DNA of 64,000 nt from an uncultured Oscillospiraceae bacterium (GTDB taxonomy: Bacteria; Bacillota; Clostridia; Oscillospirales; Oscillospiraceae), in the NCBI GenBank assembly GCA_947588605.1, contig CANPYK010000002.1, forward strand, positions 1 to 64,000, in the 5' to 3' direction. Shown here piece by piece: positions 8,043-17,084 of the stretch; positions within the stretch are counted from its first letter, which is position 1; the number at the start of each line of letters is the position of its first letter. The notes beneath the pieces are model-generated. The model was not told the DNA's origin, made no database searches, and saw only the letters and a program-made list of their open reading frames with translations. The position numbers were made by a program, and so were the translations under genes.

Positions 8043-8513
8043 ATGGCGCTTTCTGAAAAGCTGTACACGCTTCGTAAAAAGAGCGGCCTTTCACAGGAGC
8101 AGCTGGCGGAACGGCTGAACGTATCCCGGCAGGCGATCTCAAAATGGGAGTCGGGAGCGTCGACCCCGGAGAGCGACAAGCTCATCGCCATCAGCCGGTA
8201 TTTCAACGTTTCCCTGGACAGTCTTATGAAGGAGGACGACGGGCCAATCGAGGACGCGCCCCCGGGAGAGCAAAACGCCCCCGCGCCGGCGTCGGAACGC
8301 ACGCGCCGGCTGGTGGGCCTTACGGTCTGCGTCGGTGGGGTCGTCTGCCTGTTGATCTGGGGTCTGTTGTCCCTTCTCAGCCCCGCGTCCTCCGCCGGGA
8401 TCGGCGAGTCCTCCCGGATCGCCCTGGACGGCAACGGTATTTATCTGCTTCTTTGCGCGGCCGCCGTCGTCGCCGGCGCCGTCCTGCTCCTGAAAGGCTC
8501 CGGAAAAAGGTGA
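8043..8513 (+). CDS. XRE-family regulator with a C-terminal two-helix membrane anchor
   Basis: A 156-residue protein. Residues 5-63 form a Cro/CI helix-turn-helix (LYTLRKKSGLSQEQLAERLN, then VSRQAISKWESG). After an acidic Ala/Pro linker come two hydrophobic segments (about 87-107 and 133-150). Such membrane-tethered regulators are common in Clostridia and often control the next gene. The start at 8043 follows AAAGGAGG; an ATG at 8019 would place that site inside the gene. The next gene begins 13 nt downstream. Confidence 0.85.
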   Translation: MALSEKLYTLRKKSGLSQEQLAERLNVSRQAISKWESGASTPESDKLIAISRYFNVSLDSLMKEDDGPIEDAPPGEQNAPAPASERTRRLVGLTVCVGGVVCLLIWGLLSLLSPASSAGIGESSRIALDGNGIYLLLCAAAVVAGAVLLLKGSGKR

Positions 8514-8526
8514 AAGGAGTCTTCCC

Positions 8527-8751
8527 ATGAAAAAGCTGTCCACCCTCTTTGCCGCGTTGACGGTCCTGCTGTCCGATGTGATGTGCGCGGTGGTCGCGTA
8601 CAACTACTGCGACCTCCTCTGGGGCGCAAAGTACGCCGGTTACAGCGCCCCCGCGAGCACGGCCTTTTTGGTCGCCGTCCCGTATGCCGTCGCTATTGCC
8701 GTCTGCGCTGTTTTGGCATTCGTTTTTAGAAAACGCGCCCTTCCCAAATAG
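8527..8751 (+). CDS. Small membrane protein of unknown function
   Basis: A 74-residue protein with two hydrophobic helices (about 6-26 and 46-66) separated by a short loop containing YNYCDLLWGAKYAGYSAP. It has a GAAAGGAG ribosome-binding site and follows the membrane-anchored XRE regulator by 13 nt, so the two are almost certainly cotranscribed. I do not recognise the family; a role as partner of the regulator is only inference from position. Confidence 0.75.
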   Translation: MKKLSTLFAALTVLLSDVMCAVVAYNYCDLLWGAKYAGYSAPASTAFLVAVPYAVAIAVCAVLAFVFRKRALPK

Positions 8752-9060
8752 CCGCACCCCGTAGGGGCCGCCAAGAGAGGCGGCCCGCTTCGCAAAGCCT
8801 TCCATAGACGCCGTACGGGCCGCCGCCTACGGCGGCCCTTGCCCCTTTGACCGGCATTTACCGTTTTATCGGGACCGTTCCCGTCACGCAGCGTGGCACG
8901 GGCGGGTTTAGAACCCGCCCCTACTGACGGAATGGGAGGCGAACCCATAAAGCCGCGGGGGAGGTCATCGAAACGCGGGCCGCCCCTCTTGGCGGCCCGT
9001 ACGGCGGTGATCGAAGGAAATCTGGAAAAATGTAGGGGCGGGTTCCAAACCCGCCCGCGT
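8752..9060. repeat. Intergenic repeat block with GGCCGCC and GGGCGGG palindromes
   Basis: This roughly 300-bp stretch holds several inverted repeats and no credible gene. GGCCGCC-type palindromes lie at 8761-8790, 8812-8842 and 8977-9010. GGGCGGGTT/AACCCGCCC palindromes lie at 8900-8920 and 9036-9056. The segment 8857-8925 (CCGTTTTATCGG, CCGTTCCCGTCAC, CGTGGCACGGGCGG) recurs almost unchanged at 63826-63890. Confidence 0.8.
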
Positions 9061-9122
9061 TGTCTTCGCGCCTCCTCCACGAAGGCTTTTTTTATTTTTC
9101 CCAAGAACTTTTCCTCCAACGG

Positions 9123-9151
9123 TTGCGAAAACGGGCGGGAGGTGGTAGAAT
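9123..9151 (+). promoter_or_regulatory. Predicted promoter of the flavodiiron-rubredoxin operon
   Basis: TTGCGA (9123-9128), 17-nt spacer, TAGAAT (9146-9151), 36 nt before the start codon, which follows an AAAGGGAGG ribosome-binding site. Confidence 0.5.
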
Positions 9152-9186
9152 GATAGGGTTGGAATTTCCGAAAGGGAGGTTTTTGC

Positions 9187-10977
9187 ATGAACATCACAAA
9201 GGACATCAAATATGTGGGCGTCAACGACCACAAGGTGGACCTCTTTGAGGGGCAGTACACGGTGCCCAACGGCATGGCGTACAACTCCTACGTCATCCTG
9301 GACGACAAGGTGGCCGTCATGGACACGGTGGACCGGAACTTCACCCACGAGTGGCTGGACAACCTCTCGGAGGCGCTGGGTGCGCGCCGGCCCGATTACC
9401 TCATCGTCCAGCATATGGAGCCGGACCACTCTGCGAACATCGTGAGTTTTATGAACACATACCCGGAGGCCGTTATCGTCTCCTCTCAAAAAGCCTTCGC
9501 CATGATGAAAAACTTCTTCGGCACGGAGTTTGAGGACCGCCGGGTCGTGGTGGGGGAGGGGGACACCCTGGAGCTGGGGCGTCACACCCTCACCTTCGTC
9601 ACCGCCCCCATGGTCCACTGGCCGGAGGTCATCGTGACCTACGATAGTCTGGACAAGGTGCTCTTCTCCGCCGACGGCTTCGGCAAGTTCGGCGCTCTGG
9701 ACGTGGAGGAGGACTGGGCCTGCGAGGCGCGGCGGTATTATATCGGCATCGTGGGCAAGTACGGCGCCCAGGTCCAGGCCCTTTTGAAGAAGGCCGCCGG
9801 CCTCGACATCCAGATCATCTGCCCCCTTCACGGGCCGGTGCTCACGGAGAACCTGGGCTATTACCTGAACCTCTACAACATCTGGTCCAGCTACGCCGTG
9901 GAGAGCGAGGGCGTGGTCATCGCCTACACCTCCGTCTACGGCCACACGAAGAAGGCCGTGGAGCTTTTAGCGGACAAGCTCCGCGCCCGCGGCTGTCCCA
10001 AGGTGGTGGTCACCGACCTTGCCCGGGACGACATGGCCGAGGCGGTGGAGGACGCCTTCCGGTACGGAAAGCTGGTCCTGGCTACCACCACCTACAATGC
10101 GGAGATCTTCCCCTTCATGCGGGAGTTCATCAACCACCTCACCGAGCGGGGCTACAAAAACCGCACCGTGGGCCTCATTGAAAACGGCTCCTGGGCCCCC
10201 CAGGCGGCCAAGGTCATGAAGTCCATGATGGAGGGCTGCAAGAACATCACCTGGACGGACACCACCGTGCGCATCCTCTCCGCTCTCAATGACGACAGCA
10301 AGGCCCAGCTGGACGCCCTGGCGGAGGAGCTCAGCCGCGACTACGTGGCCCAGAACGGCGACACCGCCAACAAAAACGACCTCGCCGCCCTTTTCAAGAT
10401 CGGCTACGGCCTCTACGTGGTCACCTCCAACGACGGCAAGCGCGACAACGGCCTCATCGTCAATACCGTGAGCCAGGTCACGAGCCAGCCCAACCGGGTG
10501 GCGGTATGCATCAACAAGGACAACTACTCCCACCACATCATCAAGCAGACCGGGAAGATGAACGTCAACTGCCTCTCCGTGGAGGCGCCCTTCTCCGTCT
10601 TCGAGTGCTTCGGCTTCCGCAGCGGCCGGAACGTGGACAAGTTTGAGGGCTGGGAGACGCTGAGAAGCGACAACGGCCTTGTGTTCCTCCCCAAGTACAT
10701 CAACTCCTTCATGTCCCTGAAGGTTGAGCAGTACGTGGACCTGGGCACCCACGGCATGTTCATCTGCTCCGTCACCGAGGCCCGCGTCATGTCCGATAAG
10801 GAGACCATGACCTACACCTACTACCAGAGCAACGTGAAGCCCAAGCCCAAGACCGAGGGCAAGAAGGGCTGGGTCTGCAAGGTCTGCGGCTACGTCTACG
10901 AGGGCGAGGAACTGCCCGAGGACTTCGTCTGCCCCCTGTGCAAGCACGGCGCGGCGGACTTTGAGCCCATCAAATAA
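9187..10977 (+). CDS. Multidomain flavodiiron protein (diiron, flavodoxin, flavin-reductase and rubredoxin domains)
   Basis: A 596-residue oxygen- and/or NO-reducing enzyme. Residues 1-250 are the metallo-beta-lactamase-like diiron domain with the HxExDH motif in QHMEPDHSANI and later His ligands (VHWPE, LHGPV). Residues about 255-395 are a flavodoxin domain (YTSVYGHTKKAV). Residues about 405-545 resemble a flavin-reductase-type FMN-binding domain (NGLIVNTVSQVTSQPNRVAV). The last 45 residues are a rubredoxin domain (CKVCGYVYEG, CPLCKHG). This lets electrons pass from NAD(P)H or a rubredoxin partner to the diiron site in one chain, protecting an anaerobe from O2. A separate rubredoxin gene follows 30 nt downstream. 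Confidence 0.92.
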   Translation: MNITKDIKYVGVNDHKVDLFEGQYTVPNGMAYNSYVILDDKVAVMDTVDRNFTHEWLDNLSEALGARRPDYLIVQHMEPDHSANIVSFMNTYPEAVIVSSQKAFAMMKNFFGTEFEDRRVVVGEGDTLELGRHTLTFVTAPMVHWPEVIVTYDSLDKVLFSADGFGKFGALDVEEDWACEARRYYIGIVGKYGAQVQALLKKAAGLDIQIICPLHGPVLTENLGYYLNLYNIWSSYAVESEGVVIAYTSVYGHTKKAVELLADKLRARGCPKVVVTDLARDDMAEAVEDAFRYGKLVLATTTYNAEIFPFMREFINHLTERGYKNRTVGLIENGSWAPQAAKVMKSMMEGCKNITWTDTTVRILSALNDDSKAQLDALAEELSRDYVAQNGDTANKNDLAALFKIGYGLYVVTSNDGKRDNGLIVNTVSQVTSQPNRVAVCINKDNYSHHIIKQTGKMNVNCLSVEAPFSVFECFGFRSGRNVDKFEGWETLRSDNGLVFLPKYINSFMSLKVEQYVDLGTHGMFICSVTEARVMSDKETMTYTYYQSNVKPKPKTEGKKGWVCKVCGYVYEGEELPEDFVCPLCKHGAADFEPIK

Positions 10978-11007
10978 GTTAACATAACACTGAAAGGAGG
11001 ACCACCC

Positions 11008-11166
11008 ATGAAATACGTATGCGACCTGTGCGGCTGGGAATACGATGAGTCCGTTGGCGACCCCGACAACGGCATCGCCCCCGGCACCAAATTCGAGGAC
11101 CTGCCCGACGATTTCACCTGCCCCCTCTGCGGCGCGGGGAAGGAGAGCTTTAGCGAACTGGCTTGA
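11008..11166 (+). CDS. Rubredoxin
   Basis: A 52-residue rubredoxin with both iron-binding pairs ([12 protein letters not shown] and [13 protein letters not shown]) and the conserved [15 protein letters not shown] loop. ATG at 11008 follows TGAAAGGAGG. It is a small soluble one-electron carrier and most likely feeds, or is recycled with, the flavodiiron protein encoded immediately upstream in the same operon. Confidence 0.95.
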   Translation: MKYVCDLCGWEYDESVGDPDNGIAPGTKFEDLPDDFTCPLCGAGKESFSELA

Positions 11167-11205
11167 AAGACCGTTCCGGCTTTTCAATGCCAAGGGGAAC
11201 GTGCG

Positions 11206-11248
11206 AACCCCCCGGAGTGAATTCTGCGGAATTCACTCCGGGGGTTTC
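11206..11248 (+). terminator. Terminator-like hairpin after rubredoxin
   Basis: A 16-bp perfect stem (11209-11224 with 11229-11244) and a 4-nt TGCG loop, followed by only TTT. The stem is very stable; the short T run makes termination probable rather than certain. Confidence 0.65.
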
Positions 11249-11344
11249 TGCTGTCGCCCTGCGCGCGCCCCTTCGGGGCACACTTGGGCGACAAAAGGAA
11301 TTTTTTCCGACGTACATGCCGCCGGAAAAAATGGCTCAATGAGG

Positions 11345-11480
11345 GAGTTTTTACCTCCCCCTTGGGGGAGGTGCCGAGCGTAGCGAGGCGGAAGGGTTCC
11401 TCGCCGCGGCGGATAAAAAATTGCGGCATCAGCCGCAGACTTTTTTAAGTCCCCTCCTTGTAGGAGGGGGCGGAGGGAAG
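11345..11480. repeat. Dispersed composite repeat (hairpin modules)
   Basis: Modules seen elsewhere in the window: CCTCCCCCTTGGGGGAGG, GCCGAGCGTAGCGAGGC, TTGCGGCATCAGCCGCA followed by a T run, and CCCCTCCTTGTAGGAGGGG. There is no coding sequence here. The surrounding gene-free stretch (11167-11782) also holds two terminators and the 54-bp palindrome, listed separately. Confidence 0.7.
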
Positions 11481-11505
11481 CAAGGGCGGGAAGAATGAGC
11501 AACGA

Positions 11506-11559
11506 ATACTTTAGTATACTGAAATGTTCCACGTAGAACATTTCAGTATACTAAAGTAT
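11506..11559. repeat. 54-bp perfect palindrome with a parS-like core
   Basis: Two 24-nt arms (11506-11529 and 11536-11559) are exact inverse complements around a 6-nt centre (CACGTA). The central 16 bases TGTTCCACGTAGAACA (11525-11540) differ by one base from TGTTCCACGTGGAACA, a parS form known from Pseudomonas, and by two from the Bacillus consensus TGTTNCACGTGAAACA. There is no T run, so it is not a normal terminator. It could be a ParB-family binding site, a large regulatory operator or a recombination site. Confidence 0.7.
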
Positions 11560-11588
11560 CCTTATCCCTTCCCTCGCTTCCCCCTGTC

Positions 11589-11622
11589 CAAAAAGAGGCC
11601 GCATTTCTGCGGCCTCTTTTTT
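11589..11622 (-). terminator. Bidirectional intrinsic terminator after the polyamine-transport operon
   Basis: A 12-bp stem AAAAGAGGCCGC / GCGGCCTCTTTT (11591-11602, 11609-11620) with A and T runs on both sides, so it can work in both directions. It ends the minus-strand pot operon. Confidence 0.75.
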
Positions 11623-11782
11623 GGAGTTCGGTGCTTTGGCAGGCGTGGCGTTCTCCTGCATCTCTCGGGTTTCCCCTGTCAGTACCATCGGCGTGTGGCT
11701 GCCACGAAATTGACCACCTCAAAGCACCTATCTATCCTACTTATAATACAGATGTACTGTACGGCGGAATTTTTCTGGTCGT

Positions 11783-13792
11783 TCAGATCCCCAGCTTGAT
11801 CCACAGCTCGTTATAGAGGAAGCGGGTGGGTTTGGGGAGGCAGAGGTACATTTCGCAGCGGTCCAGAACGTCCTGGGGGGCGGCGATGATCTCGTAGATC
11901 TCCGGGTCCAGGGGCTCCTCGTACTGCTCCTCGTACCAGGCCGGGTAGCGCTCCAGGGCCTCGGCGTTGGGGGAGGCGTACCAGATGTAGTCCATGTTCC
12001 GCAGGTTGGCGTCCGTGGAGGCGATGAAGTTGATCCACTTCATGGCGTTGTCGTAGTTGTCGGCTGTCTTGAGGACGCACATGGCGTCCACGAACCAGTT
12101 GGAGCCCTCCTCCGGGACTACGAACCTGAGGTCCTCGTTGTTCTCCAGCATGGAGAGGTAGTCGCCGGCGTAGTAGCTGGCGATGGCGGCGTTGCCGCCC
12201 TCCATGACCTGGAAGACCTCGTCCATGACCTTGCCCTGGAAGACCCCGCGCTCGTAAGCGTCCGCCACCAGCTCGTAGGCCTCACGGATCTCGTCCTCGT
12301 CGGTGGTGTTCATGGAGTAGCCCAGATACTTCAGGGCAATGCCGAAGGCGTCCCGGGAGTTGCCGATGAGCAGGACCTGGCCGGCGTAGCGGTCGTCATA
12401 GAGCGCCGACCAGCTGGTGATCTCCTCGTCCACCAGGGCCGCGTTGTAGATGAGGCCCACGGTGCCCCAGGTGTAGGGGACGGTGTACTTGTTCTCCGGG
12501 TCGTAGGGGAGGTTCCGGAAGCGCTGGTCGATGAGCTCAAAGTTGGGGATCTGGGAGTAGTCCAGCTCCGCCAGCATCCCCTCCTCGATGAGCTGGGAGA
12601 TCATATAGTCCGAGGGGACGATGACGTCATAGTCCGCGCCGCCGGACTTGAGGAGAGAGTACATCGTTTCGTTGGACTCGGCGGTCTGGTAGTTGACGCG
12701 GATGCCGGTCTTCTCCTCAAATTCCGCGATCAGGTCCTCGTCGATATACTCGCCCCAGGAGCACACGTTCACCACGGGCTGGCTCTGAGTGAAGGCGGTG
12801 AGGAACACGGTGGTCCCCACGAAGGCCGCGCACAGGACTACGGCGGTGAGGCGCTTCGCGAACCTGCCGCGGGGGGTATAGAGCCATTCCTTGAACCGCG
12901 CCACCCGGGGATTCTCCCGGACGGGCTCAAAGGACGCCCGCTTGGCGGCGAGGCGTGCCTGCTTGGCCGAGCGGATGTTGTTGATGACGAGGACCGTGAG
13001 GACCGCCAGGAACATGATGGTGCTCACCGCGTTGACCACCGGCGTCACCCGCTTTTTCGTCATGCCGTAGATGCTCATGGACAGGGTCTGGACGGAGGAC
13101 CCGGCGGTGAAGTAGGAGATGACGAAGTCGTCCACGCTCATGGTGAAGGCGATGAGCGCGCCGGAGACGATGCCGGGCTTGATCTCCGGCAAGATCACCT
13201 TCACGAACGCCTGCATCCACGTACAGCCCAGGTCCTGGGCGGCGTCCACCAGGTTGGAGTCCATCTGCCTTAAACGCGGGGCCACGTTCAGGATGACGTA
13301 GGGGATGTCGAAGCACACATGGGCGAGGACAAGGGTGGTGAGGCCCAGATGGAGCTGCTCCGGCAGGGTGAAGAGGTCCTGCCAGGAGTTGACCCACCGG
13401 GCGACAGCGCCCCAGCCGTGGAAGAACGCCACGAAGAAAAGGCACAGGCTGACGCCGGTGACGATGTCCGCGTTCATCATCGGGAGGTCGTTGACCACCA
13501 GAACGGGGTCGCGCCACTTTTTCGTGAGGCTGTAGATGCCCACGGCGGCGAAGGTGCCGGCCACGGTGGCGATGGCGGTGGCCAGGAGCGAGACGAGAAG
13601 CGTGGTGGCCAGGGAGTCCAGCACCAGGCGGTTTTCGAAGAGCTCCGCGTACCAGTGGAGGGAGAAGCCCTTCCAGACGGCGCTGGAGTCGCCCTTGTTG
13701 AAGCTGAAGACGATCAGCAGGAAAATGGGCAGATAGAGAAAGAGAAAGCAAAGCCCAATGAGGAACCGGCCGCCGAGGCTGTTTTTCTTCAT
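11783..13792 (-). CDS. potCD: Spermidine/putrescine ABC transporter, fused permease (PotC) and substrate-binding protein (PotD)
   Basis: A 669-residue fusion. Residues 1-275 are a PotC-type permease with six membrane helices and an EAA loop (LVDAAQDLGCTWMQAFVKVILPE). A basic linker leads to one more membrane helix (about 312-333). Residues about 340-669 are a PotD-type extracellular binding domain (VNVCSWGEYIDEDLIAEFEE, YDVIVPSDYMISQL). The helix tethers the binding domain to the outer face beside the permease, replacing a lipoprotein anchor. It imports polyamines together with PotB and the PotA ATPase. The ATG overlaps the potB stop by one base (TGATG). Such fusions occur in other bacteria but are a minority arrangement. 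Confidence 0.92.
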   Translation of the reverse strand: MKKNSLGGRFLIGLCFLFLYLPIFLLIVFSFNKGDSSAVWKGFSLHWYAELFENRLVLDSLATTLLVSLLATAIATVAGTFAAVGIYSLTKKWRDPVLVVNDLPMMNADIVTGVSLCLFFVAFFHGWGAVARWVNSWQDLFTLPEQLHLGLTTLVLAHVCFDIPYVILNVAPRLRQMDSNLVDAAQDLGCTWMQAFVKVILPEIKPGIVSGALIAFTMSVDDFVISYFTAGSSVQTLSMSIYGMTKKRVTPVVNAVSTIMFLAVLTVLVINNIRSAKQARLAAKRASFEPVRENPRVARFKEWLYTPRGRFAKRLTAVVLCAAFVGTTVFLTAFTQSQPVVNVCSWGEYIDEDLIAEFEEKTGIRVNYQTAESNETMYSLLKSGGADYDVIVPSDYMISQLIEEGMLAELDYSQIPNFELIDQRFRNLPYDPENKYTVPYTWGTVGLIYNAALVDEEITSWSALYDDRYAGQVLLIGNSRDAFGIALKYLGYSMNTTDEDEIREAYELVADAYERGVFQGKVMDEVFQVMEGGNAAIASYYAGDYLSMLENNEDLRFVVPEEGSNWFVDAMCVLKTADNYDNAMKWINFIASTDANLRNMDYIWYASPNAEALERYPAWYEEQYEEPLDPEIYEIIAAPQDVLDRCEMYLCLPKPTRFLYNELWIKLGI

Positions 13793-14667
13793 CAGAGCAT
13801 CACCGCCTCTCCCTCACCGTCGCCGAAGTGGTTCATGATGAGCATACAGATGACGACGATGACCATCATCACCATGGAGATGGCCGCGCCCAGGTGGGGG
13901 TTGTAGGCCCCGCCCAGGAACTGGTTCTCGATGAGGTCGCCCAGCATCATCTGCGTCCCGCCGCCGAGGAGCCGGGAGATGGCGAAGGTGGACACCGACG
14001 GCACGAAGACCATGGTGACCCCGGAGACGATGCCGGAAAGGGACAGCGGCAGGGTGACGCGGCGGAAGACCGTGGAGGAATTGGCCCCCAGGTCCTGGGC
14101 CGCCTCGATGAGCCGGTGGTCCAGCTTGGTCAGCACCGTGTAGATGGGCAGGATCATGAAGGGCAGGTAGTTATAGACCATGCCCAGCACCACCGCGCCG
14201 GAGGTGCGGAGCATCTGGAAGTGGTCGATGTCCGCCCCGGTGATCTTGTTGTAGAGGGAGATGACGCCGATCTTGCGCAAAAGCTGGTTGAGTAGGCCGT
14301 TGTTTTCCAAAATCGCCATCCAGGAGTAGGTCCGCAGGAGGAAGTTCATCCACATGGGCAGCATGATGAGCGCCATGGCCACCCGCTGGAACCCGGGGCC
14401 CTCCCGGCTCATGAGGTACGCCACCGGGTAGCCGATCAAAAGGCAGATGAGGGTGGCGATGACCGCCAGGAGGAAGGACCGCCCGAAGACGCTGGCGTAG
14501 AGGGTCATGCCGGTGAAGTTCTCCAGGGACCCCGTCAGCGCCGTGCCGGCGGCGGTGTCCACTTCCACGGTGAGGGAGTAGACCAGCATGATAACGATGG
14601 GAATGACCACGAAAAGGGCCATCCAGATGACGTAGGGAAAGGCGAACCAGCCCCGTTTATTCCTCAT
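13792..14667 (-). CDS. potB: Spermidine/putrescine ABC transporter permease
   Basis: A 291-residue inner-membrane permease with six predicted helices and the EAA coupling motif [20 protein letters not shown]. The chosen start (ATG at 14667, [15 protein letters not shown]) lies inside the last codons of potA, an 11-nt overlap consistent with translational coupling. It pairs with the permease half of the fused downstream protein to form the membrane channel. Confidence 0.92.
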   Translation of the reverse strand: MRNKRGWFAFPYVIWMALFVVIPIVIMLVYSLTVEVDTAAGTALTGSLENFTGMTLYASVFGRSFLLAVIATLICLLIGYPVAYLMSREGPGFQRVAMALIMLPMWMNFLLRTYSWMAILENNGLLNQLLRKIGVISLYNKITGADIDHFQMLRTSGAVVLGMVYNYLPFMILPIYTVLTKLDHRLIEAAQDLGANSSTVFRRVTLPLSLSGIVSGVTMVFVPSVSTFAISRLLGGGTQMMLGDLIENQFLGGAYNPHLGAAISMVMMVIVVICMLIMNHFGDGEGEAVML

Positions 14668-15835
14668 CGTCCCGGCCCTCCTCGTCCACTTCAACAAGGG
14701 TGGGGTCGTTGATTTCGTCGTACTCCTCGGAATAGGAGGAGTAGTCCCCGAACATACCGGAATATTTGCTCTTTTTCATGACGTGGATGCCGTCGGGGTC
14801 GATCTTGATGCCGATGCGGGAGTCCACGGGGCAGTAGTCCGTCGTCTCGATGAGCCACTTAAAGCCGTAGAAGTCCACGATGGTGTCATAGTGGACGCCC
14901 TTGAAGGTGACGGCCGTCACCACGCCGCGCAGCTGTCCCTCCGCCTCGGAGACGATGTCCACGTCCTCGGGCCGGATGACCACGTCCACCGGCTCGTCCT
15001 TTTCAAAGCCGGCGTCCAGGCAGGCGAAGCGGCGGTTGAAGATCTCCACCACCTTATCCTCCCGCATGATGCCGTCCACGATGTTGCTCTCGCCGATGAA
15101 GTCCGCCACGAAGGCGTTTTTCGGCTCGTTGTATATGTCCTCCGGGGTGCCGATCTGCTGGATGACGCCCTCATTGATGACCACCACGGTGTCGGACATG
15201 GCCAGAGCCTCCTCCTGGTCGTGGGTGACGTTGATGAAGGTGATGCCCAGCCGCTGCTGGATGCGCTTGAGCTCCTGCTGCATGTCCTTGCGAAGGCGCA
15301 TGTCCAGGGCCCCCAGGGGTTCGTCAAGAAGGAGCACGCGGGGGCGGTTCACCAGGGCCCTGGCAATGGCCACACGCTGCTGCTGGCCGCCGGAGAGGGA
15401 AGCGATGGAGCGGTGCTCAAAGCCCTTCAGGCTCACCACCTCCAGCATCTCCCGGACGCGCGCGTCGATCTCCTCCTTGGAAAGCTTGATCTTCTCCCGG
15501 CTCCCGTCCTCGGCCTCCTTGGGGATCCTGAGGCCAAAGGCCACGTTCTCGTAGACGTTGAGATGCGGGAACAGGGCGTACTTCTGGAAGACAGTGTTCA
15601 CCTTGCGCTTATAGGGCGGCACATCGTTGATGCGCTGGCCGTCGAAGAAGACATCCCCGCTGGTCGGCGTTTGGAAGCCGCCGATGATCCGCAGCATGGT
15701 GGTCTTCCCACACCCGGACGGGCCTAAGAGCGTGAGAAATTCGCTGTCGTTGAAGTAGATGTTCACATGGTCCAGGACGGTCTCGCCGTCGAAGACCTGG
15801 GTCACGTCCTGAAGACGTATGAGTTCTTTGGACAT
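14657..15835 (-). CDS. potA: Spermidine/putrescine ABC transporter ATP-binding protein
   Basis: A 392-residue ATPase with Walker [10 protein letters not shown] near 38, Q-loop, the signature [15 protein letters not shown], Walker [13 protein letters not shown] and the switch His in [10 protein letters not shown]. The C-terminal TOBE-type domain (about 285-365) is followed by an acidic tail ([20 protein letters not shown]) longer than usual. ATG at 15835 follows GGGGGAGG. It powers the PotB/PotCD importer. Confidence 0.93.
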   Translation of the reverse strand: MSKELIRLQDVTQVFDGETVLDHVNIYFNDSEFLTLLGPSGCGKTTMLRIIGGFQTPTSGDVFFDGQRINDVPPYKRKVNTVFQKYALFPHLNVYENVAFGLRIPKEAEDGSREKIKLSKEEIDARVREMLEVVSLKGFEHRSIASLSGGQQQRVAIARALVNRPRVLLLDEPLGALDMRLRKDMQQELKRIQQRLGITFINVTHDQEEALAMSDTVVVINEGVIQQIGTPEDIYNEPKNAFVADFIGESNIVDGIMREDKVVEIFNRRFACLDAGFEKDEPVDVVIRPEDVDIVSEAEGQLRGVVTAVTFKGVHYDTIVDFYGFKWLIETTDYCPVDSRIGIKIDPDGIHVMKKSKYSGMFGDYSSYSEEYDEINDPTLVEVDEEGRDDEE

Positions 15836-15975
15836 TATCCTCCCCCTCTTTTCTCGGAACCGTTTTTTTCGGTTTCCGAACAGATTAGAAAAAGTACCCG
15901 TGAAGACCCCAGCTTCCAACCAAGAATCCTCACGGATACCGTGATAAATATACAGATTTGTGACTTGTTTGTCAA
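15836..15975 (-). promoter_or_regulatory. pot operon promoter and structured leader
   Basis: Minus strand: TTGACA (15975-15970), 17-nt spacer, TATATT (15952-15947). The roughly 100-nt leader contains CCGTGAGGA pairing with TCTTCACGG, followed by a T-rich run (possible attenuator), and a second hairpin CGGAAACCG / CGGTTCCG just before the ribosome-binding site. The promoter lies within the 3' end of the upstream RluA gene region, which is on the same strand. Confidence 0.6.
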
Positions 15976-15989
15976 CAAATATTTCGCGT

Positions 15990-16937
15990 TTAGAAATATT
16001 TTTCGACAAAAGACGGATTCGGCAGGCGAAACTCCCGGCCTTTGAGATAATTTAACGAACCGGCGTCGGTCCGAAAGTCAAAACGCAGCCTGTAGGAGCA
16101 CAGCGCCTGGCCGGGCAGGGCGGGGGAGGCCTTGTCCGTGCCGTACTTCCCGTCGCCCACCAGGGGATGCCCCGCGGCGGCCAGCTGCGCCCGGATCTGG
16201 TGGGTCCGGCCGGTCAGGAGCTCGCATTCCACCAGGGAAAGGCCGCCCTTCACCTTCAGCGTCCGGTAGCGCGTCACCGCCTTTTTGGCCCCCGGCTCCG
16301 GCTTTTGCCGGACGTACACCCGGCCTAATTTCGCGTCCTTGAAGATAAACCCCGTCAGCTCTCCCTCCGGCGGGTCCATGGTCCCGTGGACGGCGGCGAG
16401 GTAGAATTTTCCGATCTCCCGGTCCCGGATCTTCTCGTCCAGCACCCGCAGGGCCTCGGCTGTCTTGGCGGCAATGACGAGGCCCTGAGTGTTCCGGTCG
16501 ATGCGGTTGGCAAGGGCGGGGGCGAAGGAGTTCTCCCGCGTGGGGTCCCATTCGCCCTTTTTATAGAGGTATGCCTTGATGTGATCGATGAGGGTGTTCC
16601 ACTCCCCGCCGTCCCCGGCGTGGCACAGCACCCCGGCGGACTTGTCCGCCAGAAGAATATTCTCGTCCTCGTAGACCACTTTAAGGCGCGGGACGTTTAC
16701 CCGCCGCCAGGAGTTCTCCTCCGTGGGCCGCTCAAAAAACTCATCGCCGATGTACATCGCCACCACGTCGCCCTCACAAAGCCGCGCGTCCCTCTTGGCG
16801 GCCTTCCCGTTGACCTTGAGACGCTTTAACCGGATATACTTCTGCAACAGCGCCTCCGGCAGCAGGGGAGCGGCCTTCCCCGCGAACCGGTCCAGCCTCT
16901 GCCCCGCGTCATTGCGATTGACGGTAAATTCTTTCAT
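15990..16937 (-). CDS. RluA-family 23S rRNA pseudouridine synthase (RluC/RluD-like)
   Basis: A 315-residue enzyme. An S4 RNA-binding domain (about 13-65; [20 protein letters not shown]) precedes the pseudouridine-synthase domain with catalytic Asp in [15 protein letters not shown] and the conserved [20 protein letters not shown] segment. It converts specific uridines of large-subunit rRNA to pseudouridine. The exact target site cannot be told from sequence. A TATAAT at 16969-16964 (minus strand) suggests its own promoter. The gene ends close to the pot promoter. Confidence 0.9.
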   Translation of the reverse strand: MKEFTVNRNDAGQRLDRFAGKAAPLLPEALLQKYIRLKRLKVNGKAAKRDARLCEGDVVAMYIGDEFFERPTEENSWRRVNVPRLKVVYEDENILLADKSAGVLCHAGDGGEWNTLIDHIKAYLYKKGEWDPTRENSFAPALANRIDRNTQGLVIAAKTAEALRVLDEKIRDREIGKFYLAAVHGTMDPPEGELTGFIFKDAKLGRVYVRQKPEPGAKKAVTRYRTLKVKGGLSLVECELLTGRTHQIRAQLAAAGHPLVGDGKYGTDKASPALPGQALCSYRLRFDFRTDAGSLNYLKGREFRLPNPSFVEKYF

Positions 16938-17084
16938 ACCAGACTCCCAGCGTGTTTTTTCCCATTATACCAAACTTCCGGACAGAAATAAACCCCGACT
17001 TTGCGCCGGCGGAAAAAGGCCGCGGCTCGCGCCGAATTTAAATCGACCTTATGTTCCCGGTCAAAACCATAAATAATAGTCTAC

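Noticed and set aside
11524-11799. Possible small protein starting MFHVEHFSILKY
   Set aside because: It starts inside the 54-bp palindrome and runs through a terminator and across the pot operon end; no ribosome-binding site or family. The same peptide start appears on both strands, as expected from a palindrome.
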